In this document: positions 1-9,898 of the stretch, piece by piece | How the letters are laid out: each line of letters opens with the position of its first letter | Position numbering within the stretch: position 1 is the first letter of the stretch | Assembly (NCBI GenBank): GCA_002104935.1 | Contig: MCGT01000002.1 | Span: 248,001 to 312,000, forward strand | Source of the DNA: Hesseltinella vesiculosa | Lineage: Eukaryota; Mucoromycota; Mucoromycetes; Mucorales; Cunninghamellaceae | Length of the DNA stretch: 64,000 bases | Direction: 5' to 3' | Translations under genes and position numbers: made by a program | Notes under the pieces: model-generated | What the model was told of the DNA's origin: nothing | Seen by the model: only the letters and a program-made list of their open reading frames with translations | Databases searched by the model: none

Positions 1-81
1 CAGCGCCTTGAATTTAAGCAGGTGCGTGTCCAAGGCCGTTCGCCAGCATTGATTCACGTCGCCATGGTCGACAACCTTTAA
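1..81 (+). CDS. 3' end of an unidentified protein-coding gene (partial)
   Basis: The window opens in a frame of 26 sense codons that ends with TAA at 79-81 and finishes in VAMVDNL. A canonical AATAAA lies about 85 bases downstream, near 167, as expected for a 3' UTR. The rest of the gene lies to the left. I do not recognise the family from so short a tail. The frame could be chance, but the stop plus nearby poly(A) signal suggests a real gene end. Confidence 0.4.
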   Translation, partial: QRLEFKQVRVQGRSPALIHVAMVDNL

Positions 82-217
82 CCTGTTCGCCACCAGGCTC
101 TCCGCCCTCCTTTTTTTGCTTTCTATTTTTATTTCCCTTGCCTACGACGATATCCCCCTTGAAATTGAATAAACATCGATGTCCATTTAAAAAAAAAAAA
201 GGAATGGCCTATTTTAT

Positions 218-408
218 TACAGTCAATATCATTTAAACTTATCGTTTTATACAGTGTGGGTAATAACTTTTTGGTTTTCTGTGACTGTATTAAATCACCG
301 CATGCCTAATATGGAAACCGTATGCCTTTTGAGCATTTTTGTGCCATAACCAATATTTTTTCGAAAATCCCAAATCCATTTTTATAAGTTTAAATGATAT
401 TGACTGTA
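218..408. mobile_element. MITE with 25-bp perfect terminal inverted repeats and TA target duplication
   Basis: Positions 218-242 and 384-408 are exact reverse complements of each other. The outermost bases are TA on both sides and the repeat proper starts CAGTCAATATC, which fits a Tc1/mariner/pogo-type element of 187 bp (220-406) with a TA target site duplication. The interior has no credible coding capacity; a 64-codon ORF at 339-533 runs across its right end and is fortuitous. Its right 55 bp (354-408) recur at 37752-37806 with two mismatches, next to a decayed pogo-like transposase, so this is probably a non-autonomous derivative of that family. The rest of the gap, 82-217 and 409-624, shows nothing recognisable apart from A-rich runs. 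Confidence 0.85.
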
Positions 409-624
409 AAAGGAGGCAAAAGCACCAGCCAAACAAGTACAATGCATCTGGAACCGACCAAGCGGTCGACGTATTACTCGTTTTTCGTGTCTATCATTGT
501 CATAGGTACGTTGTACACCGGTACGTACGGTAGGTACTGTAAATTTGACAAGACTTGAACCCCGTTTTTATTGCTCTGGTTTGCTCTGAGAGCGGGTTCA
601 CATGATGGAAAAAAAAAAAGAGCA

Positions 625-3366
625 CTAGCAATTGCGAAGTTCAGGCTCCAAATAATTCAGCTGAAGGATCTTAAAAGCATGTCGTTCGCTTTCCACATTT
701 AGTTTCTTGCCGGCTCGGAATAGACCATGGGACGTCATTTTGATACCCAGCACAGTCTTGCTGTAGAGACGGATACTACGTTCAAAATACTTGGAGCCAG
801 TCCAGCCTAGCGATTAGAAAGAAGAGAAAAGCAGGAACCTGTGAATGTCCTATCATTCATTTTTTTTTTTGTAGCTTTACCGAGGACGGCCATGGGATAA
901 TCCATCTTCGGTGCGACGATGATATCCATGCGGCGATGGATCTTGGCAGCATCGGGGTGTTTGGACAGCCACACACAGAGTGCTTGACAATTGCGGTTTC
1001 GAAGGACGCTGTTGGCTGTGACGTGTGAGTTGTCGGGTCCGCTGCTCATGGAAAGCACGCCAACAATGTGGCCCTGGTCTTTGAAGTGATCGACGATCTT
1101 GGTCAACAATGTTTGTGTCACTTTTGCATTGTCGTGTGTCACCACAATGTCAACATCCCCGCTGTCTGGCTTGCCACGTCTAAAAATAAGAAATCATAGT
1201 GAGCGGCAGTCATGTCCATGGCTCGTTGGTCCCTGGTTACCGATAGCTGCCACATACTGTATATTCACAGTCTGGTTGGACATCCTGGAGACCAGCTCGG
1301 AATTCTTCCACCAGGAGTTCAACTTCGCTTCGAGGGATTCGTTTCAAAAAGTCGTCATAGTACTTGATGCCCAATTCCTGATCGGCAGACAGCTTTTCAT
1401 GTGCCACCACGTCCTCCAAGGTCTTGTAGTCTTTTGAAAGCCATTCTCGGGCCGTGTGATTGCCTACGCCGTGCACGCTGTAAAACCGTTCCAGAATGGT
1501 ATACGCTGGATTGGCATTCAGCATTTCTAGAGGGGAAGGAAAAAGAGCGTCAGCCTCTTTCCGGTATACTTTCATCTATTTTTTTTTCATGTTGTCCACT
1601 TGCCAATATCTTGTACTCGACCATCGCGAAGAAAGTCAGCGATCTGATGAGACACAAGCAAAAATGAGCCTCGCCATGTTTAGTCATTCGTATCCCCGCT
1701 TACAATGCGGCCGGTTTTCTTGCCAATACCCTTCAAAGCCCATGCTTGCTGTGGTTTGGATATCTTGACGGGGTAGTTCTAAAAATTGAAGCAGCGCAAA
1801 TGTCAGTGCTTGGCATGACACTGTGCAGTGGACATTACCTTGAGAGCTGCAATGCTTTTCCTGTAGGCCAAAGCATTCATGCTGTCACCTGAAAAAGGAA
1901 GTCGGTAAGATTCACGTCCACTTCATCACTTCGCTTGCTAAAGTTACCGGTCAGGTCACGCGCATGTTCAAGTTTGAGGCAAATGTCCACGAGATCTTGA
2001 TTAGGGCATATGAGAGGAGCCGGGTACTGGCAGGCATAGTAGGTTTTGCTGGTGGTGTCGGTGGGGAAGGCTAGAGAAACCGAGTGGGCCTCAACATTAC
2101 CACTGATCTGGGATGTTAAAGTGGAAGCGCTGGGAACTGTGAATCGAGCAGAACCAACAATGGCAGGGGCTTCATCGTTTTCTTCTTCATCAGATGACTC
2201 GGTGTCGGTGGTTTCATACGAAGGCGTCTGTCTACATGCGATGATAAAAAAAATAAAAAATAAAAAGGAAGAGTCAGGTACAGGCTATAGCTTTAGCCCG
2301 AGGCTGTCATTACTTCTTTTTTCGTCGTTTGCTGGGACTTTGGCCAATGTAGTTGAGGTAGAGGTTATGCTTGGCTTGCAATGTGCTGTTTTCGTACCTT
2401 GCATGGACCTGATCCCAAGTGACTTGACGAGGAAAGGGCCGAGGTGCAGGTACCGGCTGGTTACTGGATAGAGGGGTGGTCGAGACCGTGGAGGAAGTGG
2501 CTGCTGTTGGTGCGGAAGGGCCAGCTGGATGGCTGTGGGAGGAGAGGTTGGGATGATTCTTTGCAGAAACGTCCTTGACAAGTGGTTCCACCTCCTCATC
2601 GCTGGAGATGATAGCGATGACTTCATGGGACTGGACGATAGCTGGATCGCCAGTAGCGTGGTGAAACGAACACTGCGATGATGGCTCGGCGAAGGAACGC
2701 CCGTCATTGTTCGGCTGCTGAGGGTTCTGTTGTGTGATCGTTTTAACAAGTGAGGACACGTCACTGGTGACCCTCTGCCGTGAAGCCATGACTTTTGTAG
2801 GCTGTGATGGCGCTGATGGTGCTGGCGGTAAACAAAATGCGTCGGTGGTATCTTGGTGGTCGGTGTTTTGCTTGTCGCCTTGGGACACAAGACTAAGGTC
2901 GCTAGGAGGAGGATGGAGGGGCGGCATATAGACTTCGAAAGGAGTAGTTGGTAATACTCTATTCTCTTTGACACTAGAATTGCAGAAATAAGAGAAAGAT
3001 GAGGGGAAAAAAGAGTGAGCAGGTTAAAGTAGTATGTGAAGGTTTCACGTCTGCCGTGGCCATTCTCTTTGAAGTTTTAGTTTTACCATGCAGCGACCCA
3101 ACCGGTTGTCAGTACGGGTACATTGATCTACAAAGAAAGAGATGGATGAGTTTCGATGGTTTGACTTTGGTTGTGGCCATTACTTCCAGAATGGATCGAA
3201 GTCTTGCAGGTGACTTAATCACTGAGATCACAAAATCAGCTTCAGAGCTGACGGTGGCCCAGGATCCTCCATGCTGAATTAGATTGGTTTTCCAAAACTC
3301 ATGCTCCTGAAGGGTTAAATCTTCAGATACAAGGTAAAAGGTCAATGGCTTAAAGAGGTTGGCCAT
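625..3366 (-). CDS. Family X DNA polymerase with N-terminal BRCT domain (Pol lambda/Pol4-like)
   Basis: Ten exons (3366-3184, 3127-3087, 2973-2314, 2231-1948, 1888-1839, 1778-1704, 1643-1604, 1526-1241, 1179-881, 806-625) give 699 aa. Residues 1 to about 90 form a BRCT domain (TTGWVAA). A Ser/Pro-rich linker follows, containing VIAIISSDEE, which resembles a SUMO-interacting motif. The polymerase beta core starts near residue 365 with the 8-kDa domain (LICPNQDLVDICLKLE), then HhH motifs (VHGVGNHTA). The palm carries the paired catalytic aspartates in SGDVDIVV (about 545-553) and the third in RRMDIIVAP (about 624). The C-terminal thumb contains GWTGSKYFERS. Family members fill gaps in nonhomologous end joining and base excision repair. 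Intron 7 has a GC donor. The gene is head-to-head with ALG6. Confidence 0.93.
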
Positions 3367-3603
3367 GTGGATTTTAACAAAAAAGAAGCGAATAAAAAAA
3401 ATTGGGAGTTTTCGTGTTGAAAAATGGAAATTTCGGCTGTTCAAAAAAGAGCGTGTGTGCCTTGCCCCTCATTTTCTCGCTTTTTGCTTCTCTTTTCCTT
3501 GTCTATTTTTCCGTACCAATCTCATTGCTGATTACGAGCATTGTATCTGGCATTTGCATCTTGTCATATACTGTGTACTTGCTGATTGAAAGAAAGAACG
3601 ATA
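3367..3603. promoter_or_regulatory. Divergent promoter between the polymerase X gene and ALG6
   Basis: Only 237 bp separate the two start codons, so both 5' UTRs and promoters lie here. The ALG6 side is T/C-rich (3470-3530). I see no clear TATA box. Shared or mutually constrained regulation is inferred from the spacing only. Confidence 0.6.
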
Positions 3604-5600
3604 ATGGGCAATACGATGGACGGCTTACAAGATCCTAAATTTATGCGGTCTAGCCCTCCCAGTCAATGGATTCGGTTCCTGATACAAAGCCATACCCTGT
3701 GGACGTCTCCTCTTGTGATTTTACTGTTTGCCAGCTTGATTCGCTTTGCGGTATCAGTCTACCCTTACTCTGGTGAGAACCATTCGCCTCTTCACCCTCC
3801 ATTTTGTTTTCTTAACGTGGCGTTTCATCATCTCACTTGTTTTTGTTTATCGCCCTTCTTTGTTTTAGGGTTCAACAAGCCCCTCATGTTTGGCGATTAT
3901 GAAGCTCAACGTCACTGGATGGAAATCACGATCCATCTCTCACCTCAACAATGGTACTGGTACGATTTGGAATGGTGGGGTCTTGACTACCCACCTTTGA
4001 CTGCCTATCATAGCTGGCTTTGTGGCAAGATGTAGGTGCTCGGCCCTTCAAACTCACGCCTACCCAAGGTATCGCAAGCCTACTGACGATCCTTTTTTAA
4101 TAGTGGTCACTTGATCGAGCCGTCTTGGTTTGCATTGGATACTTCGCGGGGTTACGAGTCTCCTGCCAGCAAATTCTTCATGCGCTCCACCGTGTATTTC
4201 TCAGAATTGTTCCTGTATGTGCCTGCCGTCTATGCCTTCTGTCAACTGGTGTATGGATCTCAAGGCTTCTTCAAAAAGGTAAGATGTCTCTCTCACAAGC
4301 AAGACCTGACTGACCACTCTTTCTTTTCACTTTAGCACGTGGCGGCGATCCTGATCCTCCTTCAGCCTGCCTTGCTCATGATTGATCACGGTCATTTCCA
4401 GTAAGTCCAGTATGAATAAGGAGGGAATGTGATTGTGGCATGCATGTGATAACTCTTTCTTTTGTTAGATTCAACAGCGTGATGCTTGCTTTTAGCCTAT
4501 GGTCGTTTGTGTGCTTCCTGTCCAAGCATTATGTCCTGGGCGCCATCGCTTTCTGCCTTTCGCTTGGTTTTAAACAGATGGCTCTGTATTACTCTCCTGC
4601 AGTGTTTGCCTACTTGCTCGGCCGGTGTTTTGTCGAGGAACGAGGGTAAGTTGGAGTATCAAGTCCTCCACCACTCAATTTTTTTTTCTTGCCCAGCTTT
4701 CTCCTGTTTATCAAGTTGGGTGTCACAGTGGTTGCAACATTCTCGGCGCTAGTGTATCCATGGATCGGGTCTCTAGAACAACTTGGTCAGTTGGTGCATC
4801 GGATCTTTCCAGTAGCTCGAGGTCTGTACGAAGACAAAGTGGCCAACGTCTGGTGTGCACTGAACATTGTAGTCAAGCTGCGCCATCATATGAGCACCGA
4901 GGCGACCGTCAAGCTCAGCTTGGTGGCAACGCTGTGTGCAGTGATTCCGATCGCCATCCAACTCGGTCTGAACCCTTCCCGCCGCCGTTTCATTTATGCC
5001 CTGGTCAACTCTTCCCTGGCCTTCTTCCTGCTGTCCTTCCAAGTGCATGAAAAATCCATCCTTTTGCCGCTGCTTCCAGTCTCGCTCTTGTTTATAGAAG
5101 AACCCGTTGCTTCCAACGTCATGCTTAACACTGCCATGTTCAGGTAAGCAAAGTCATGCTAGAGCGTAGAGTGGCCGACGGACTATCTCACTCTTGTCAT
5201 TTTTTATACCCAGTATGTATCCCTTGCTGCACAGAGAAAAGCTAGTCTTACCTTACTTCATCACGACTATCCTGTGGAACTGGCTGAGCGGTATTCAAAA
5301 TATGGAAGGCGTGCTGGCTCGTTGTTTGATTTGGGTAAGTTGACTCTTCATGGAATGATCCTTTCCTCACCTTTTATTCTTCATTGCTGGCTCACTCAAC
5401 AGGGACCCCAAGCTCTCTTTGTAACGTGGTATGCCTGCCATTCTTTTATACCCCCACCCCAACCATTGCCTGACCTTTACGCCGTGCTGAATGCAATCCT
5501 AAGCTGTGGCATTTTTACCATGCTCTTGTTTTACTTTGTTTATCGTCAATTCACTCTCTCCAGCGTGTCCTTGTCAGCCAAAAAGGAGAAAAACCAATAA
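3604..5600 (+). CDS. ALG6: Dolichyl-P-Glc:Man9GlcNAc2-PP-dolichol alpha-1,3-glucosyltransferase ALG6
   Basis: Eight exons (3604-3772, 3869-4031, 4104-4278, 4336-4400, 4469-4645, 4697-5143, 5214-5334, 5403-5600) encode 504 aa. Near the N-terminus the protein has the conserved ER-lumenal loop MFGDYEAQRHWMEI followed by WGLDYPPLTAYHS, the ALG6 rather than ALG8 pattern. Many hydrophobic transmembrane segments follow, and HGHFQFNSVM is another typical family loop. The enzyme adds the first glucose to the lipid-linked oligosaccharide in the ER before N-glycosylation. The end, KKEKNQ, is a lysine-rich cytosolic tail of the kind that can act in ER retrieval. I chose the ATG at 3604; a second in-frame ATG lies four codons later. 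Confidence 0.95.
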
Positions 5601-5693
5601 ATGGCTCGCTGTTTCATTTCAGACTAAAAAAAAATGATAGACCACCCCTCTTTAATTTTATTTCTTTTTTTTTGCATTTTGGTTAAAAAATGC

Positions 5694-5861
5694 AATGGAT
5701 GAAGGTGGATGAAGCTGAAGGATGAAGATGGATGAAGGTGATGGATGAAGGTGGATGGTGATGGATGAAGCTGATGGATGAAGGTGATGGATGAAGGTGG
5801 AGGAAGGTGATGGAGGAAGGTGGAGGAAGCTGATGGAGGAAGCTGATGGATTAAACGTTCC
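5694..5861. repeat. Minisatellite of GATGGATGAAGGTG-type units
   Basis: About 170 bp of imperfect tandem copies built from GATGGA, GATGAAGGTG and GAGGAAGCTG blocks. The plus strand is purine-rich and almost lacks C. It lies just 3' of ALG6. The minus-strand ORFs across it (His/Pro/Ser-rich) are products of the repeat. Confidence 0.85.
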
Positions 5862-6210
5862 ACCTCCATCACTAACCCCTGCATCATCTCCCAATTCAGT
5901 CGTCTGATCAGATAACGCATTGGTACACTTCCTTTGCCCCATCTCAACAACCAACCAACGCCTCTGGCTGGAAGCCAAACTTTGGGCGCGTTCGTAGGCT
6001 TCGGGACGAGCTGGGAGTGAAAGAGGGATCTTTTAAAGCGTGCCAAATTCGTTCCTACTTTTTTTTTTAGTTGTTTTTAACACACGTCGAGATATCATGA
6101 CAACCCATTTCACGAAACTGGTACCTCACATATTGGACATTGGTAAGAAATAATCCAACTTGCCTTAGTGGCGACCGTCGCATTTTTTTAATTCTCATTT
6201 CCTATGCAGC

Positions 6211-6507
6211 ACAAATGTACTGCAAGACAATGACGATACTGGAAAACGACCGGACTACGTCGTAGATATATACAGGCAATACCAGTACGCGTGCACTTTT
6301 TGCTTTGGAGAGATAAAAATCCAGCATTCAACAGGCACGTCGCAACTAGGAAACTACAACTTTCCTCTTACTGAACCCCATCCACAGTTGGTTCAGTCGA
6401 CCACTGCGTCTACACCACTTGCTCGATGCTCTGATTGCAAAAGTAAACGAGCCTTGATCGAGTTTAAAGGCCGTATTTGTCAATTTCGAAGTTGCATCTT
6501 TCTATGA
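6211..6507 (+). pseudogene. Degraded repeat-family ORF fragment
   Basis: An open frame of 98 codons follows an acceptor-like CTATGCAG and contains GKRPDYVVDIYRQYQYA and FGEIKIQ, then a CxxC pair (CSDCKSKRAL), and ends at TGA. It has no start codon in frame. An upstream ATG at 6097 (MTTHFTKLVPHILDI) does not join it in phase by any GT-AG splice I can find. The RPD...GE.K pattern resembles what I recall of a repetitive protein family common in Mucoromycota genomes; this is from memory. A probable N-terminal piece of the same family lies at 36200. The rest of 5862-7072 shows nothing else I can support. Confidence 0.4.
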
Positions 6508-7072
6508 ATACAAGTTACAACACTGCTCCTCTATACCTAACTTTTTCGTTCGATTACGTTCAAAGCAAGAAAACTCTACCACGAAAGCGCCGTGTATCTC
6601 TTGGTTCTATTGCTTCGTCATCCAAACGCTAGCCTTGCAGCTTCGTTAAATGCGATACCAATCTTCAGCATCACTACGACCTTAACACCGCTATTTCCTA
6701 CCCATTCCTCTTACCTGGCCAACTCCATTATCGTCTATTGCACAAGATAACCGCCATCTCTCTCAGACTCTCCCTTTTGTTCAATCGATATAAAAAATCT
6801 GCTCCTTATCTTTCTCTCCAGGATGAACTCTGTTTGAACCGCTGAAATCGAGTATAAAAAAAATGAAATTTACTTCTTCTACCCGAACGTGCTGTGTAGC
6901 GTCACGATGACGAGACACACAACTTGTGGCGCGACACAATAAATACTGCGGCCCTGCCACCGAGCTTTGGGCTTCAAAGCATGTTTTTCAAACAAGCGGC
7001 GGCAGAAAAAAAAAATAATACGCCAAAACGATTGTTTCTCTTTCTCTCTCTCTTTTTTTCTCATATACCGCA

Positions 7073-9345
7073 ATGTCGAATCTCATTTCCCTTTCTGGAG
7101 CGCAATCATCGCAATTCCTGGACGAAGAAGAGGATGATGAGTTAAATGTCGAGGTCAGTCAGCACCTAAATCCATAGCGAAATCGTTTGACGTTTCTTTC
7201 ATAGGACTTCTTTGAAAAACCAGATTCGATCGTGTTTGCCATTGACTGCTCCTCAAAGATGCTGGTTCCCGATGATCAAGGCAACATCCCTTTGCAAATC
7301 GCATTCCAGTGTGTGCAATCTGTGCTCTTGAACAAGGCTTTTAATAACCGGTCCGACATGATCGGCGTCCTTTTATATGGCACGGTACGTTTGAATGGAA
7401 GCACCCTGAGACAATGACTCGCCCATTAATGTCGTTTGATCATTAGAAACAAGCAATGAACCCTAGCAACTATGATCATATCTATATTTTGCAGACGTTG
7501 GACTCTCCAGACCCTGGCAGAATCAAGGCTGCCGATGACCTGGCCAAAGGCAACAACGACAGGTTCCGCGACGAGATTGGTTCGTCAGACGAAGAGTTCC
7601 CTCTTGGCAACGTATTTTGGCTATGCTCCGACATGTTTGCTGCTGCGTAAGTGTAATCTTTCCAATTGAAACATTGAGCTCACCGTTTTATTTTTCGACG
7701 CTACAGCCGCGCGCGCCGTAGTTTCAAACGCATCTTTTTAATCACCAACGAAGATAACCCGCACAAGGATAACCCAAGCCTGCGGGGCTCAAGTCTTCAA
7801 CGAGCCAAGGTAAAACAGGTTTGACCGATACATCAGAGCTCACGAACCTCCCCTTTTTTTTCGGCGTTAGGATTTGTGGGATATGGGCATGCGTGTGGAA
7901 CTGTTTGGTCTTGACCAGCCTGATCACAGTTTTGATTATTCATTGTTTTACAAGGTAAAAAAAAAGTGGTCGACCATTGGCTCATCATGGTTGGTCTAGG
8001 AAATGATGATGTTGGACAATGAAAATGACGATGTTGCCCTGGACAGCCGGATCTCAAGCCAGTCTGCCATGACAGGCAAGGTGGAGGACTTGTTAAATCA
8101 AGTGAGGCGCAAGCAAGCTTCCAAACGATCCAATTTCAGTATCCCCATGCACATCACCCCCGAGTTGTCCATTGGTATTCGAGGCTATAGTATCATTATG
8201 GAGCAGGGCCGTGGCAGCTACACCAAAGTCACGTCCAGTGGCTCTATGCTCCAAGAAGTGGAAACTGTCACCAGCTACAAGTGTGCCGTAAGTAGACTAT
8301 TTCTTTTTGCACTCATCACCTCACCACGATTTTGTACTCGCTTTGTTTGCAGGACACCGACCAATTCTTGGCAGATACAGATGTCAAATATTTTTACCCA
8401 TTTGGTGGCAAACCAGCCCTCTTCACCAAGGACGAGGTGCTCCAACTGCGACGATTTGATGAACCACATTTGCGCATTCTGGGATTCAAGCCTCGGTCTT
8501 CCCTCCAACCTCATCACAACATCGCCAGCCACTCTTATTTTATCTACCCCAATGAAATGGTAAGAAAGAGATAACGAAGAAAGAAAAAAGGATCGGGCAC
8601 GTGCTGACAAGTTTCATTTTTTTTTTAAATCCAGGAATACGAAGGCAGCACACGCACGTTTGCAGCTCTCCTTGAAGCGGTAAAGGATCAAGATAAGATT
8701 GCGATTGCATACCTTATTACCAGGAGAACCTCCGCTCCCTCAATGGTGGCACTGCTCCCTCAGGTAAGCGAACCGAGTTATTTTACATTGAAATTTCAAT
8801 CCTACTTTAGACCGAGGAACTGGGTGCCGATGGTGTACAGATCTTGCCACCTGGATTCCAGATGATTATTTTACCATATGCTGACGACATACGACAGGTC
8901 CCCCCAAGTTCAGAAGCCGAAGGTAAGCTTCGAGCTCGTTTAACAATCTCCTTTACAATGTTTTATGTCTAGTAACTGGTGAACAAATCGATGCCCTCAA
9001 TGGAATCATCGATGATCTGATGGTCGACCATCGCTATGATCCAATGGCGTACAAAAATCCGAGTAGGCATCGCTATCAGCTCGGGAAATGGCGGGAATTT
9101 TTGATGATGGGACCTAATAGCTCTTTTTTTTTGTAGGTCTCCAACGACATTATTCAGCATTGCAATCTATCTCCTTGGATGAGCCAAGCAAAGATATTGT
9201 TGATGATACCATACCAAACCAAGACATTATTGACAAGGTGAGAAGAAGAAAAAAAATTGCTCAGCCAATCAGAAATCTAACGACGGTAAATCTTATTTAC
9301 GTAATCCAGGCCATCGCTTGTCACTCCCTTTCCCCTTTCCAATGA
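7073..9345 (+). CDS. KU70: Ku70, DNA end-binding subunit for nonhomologous end joining
   Basis: Exons 7073-7153, 7205-7384, 7447-7646, 7707-7809, 7871-7954, 8000-8287, 8353-8559, 8635-8763, 8811-8922, 8973-9062 and 9137-9345 give 560 aa. An N-terminal vWA-like domain (SIVFAIDCSSKML) is followed by the Ku core: VKYFYPFGGK, LRILGFKP, PPGFQMIILPYADD and the conserved LQRHYSALQSISLDEP. Ku70 pairs with Ku80 to encircle broken DNA ends. The last exon may hold a further intron, 9238-9309, which is 72 bp, stop-free and divisible by three, so the frame is kept either way and the product would be 536 aa. The protein ends soon after the core, with no SAP domain. The polymerase X gene lies 3.7 kb away. 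Confidence 0.93.
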
Positions 9346-9898
9346 AATCCGGCATCGGAATGATCGGATCAGTTCCGTTTTAAAATATAAAAAATTATAA
9401 TGGACAATGATTGCGTTATCATCGGAGCAATTGCAGATGCGCTGCATTGATTGTAATCCCTGGTAATCTTTTTTTCTTTCGATTGCCTTGATTGCCGTGA
9501 TGGACATCGTTTCAACATAGCCGATTGTTCTCTCTTAGTGTTTGTTTTACATGGGATCACTGGATAAGATTTGAGATACGAGACAACGGCTGTCATTTTC
9601 TCTCTGGCAAACACCAACTGGCCCAAATCTACTTCTTCGATCATCCCTAAATCTTTGATCAAAACGGAGAACGAACGCATCAAGGGATCAAATCGATCGC
9701 TTTACTATGAATTATCAGCTGTCAAATCCACCCTTTTTGATTCGACAGAAATAAGAAAACCCAGCCAGAAAAGCTTTTTTTTTTTTTTTTTTTTCATCCT
9801 TTATTTTTGTGCCATTGTGCGTTTTCTCTTTTTTTTTCAACTTTCTTTCTTTCTCTTTTTTTTTTTACACACCTGCATATTTTTTATATACCACTTAT
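9346..9898. other. Ku70-arrestin intergenic region
   Basis: About 550 bp. It holds 3' UTR-like AT-rich DNA and a long T/C tract at 9777-9870 directly before the arrestin start. A 104-codon minus-strand ORF at 9369-9683 has no support. No SAP-encoding exon for Ku70 was found here on either strand. Confidence 0.5.

Noticed and set aside
339..533. 64-codon ORF over the MITE right end
   Set aside because: It begins inside the MITE, runs out into flanking DNA and has no homology I can see.
5624..6046. Minus-strand ORFs rich in His, Pro and Ser
   Set aside because: They are translations of the minisatellite at 5694-5861 and have no independent support.
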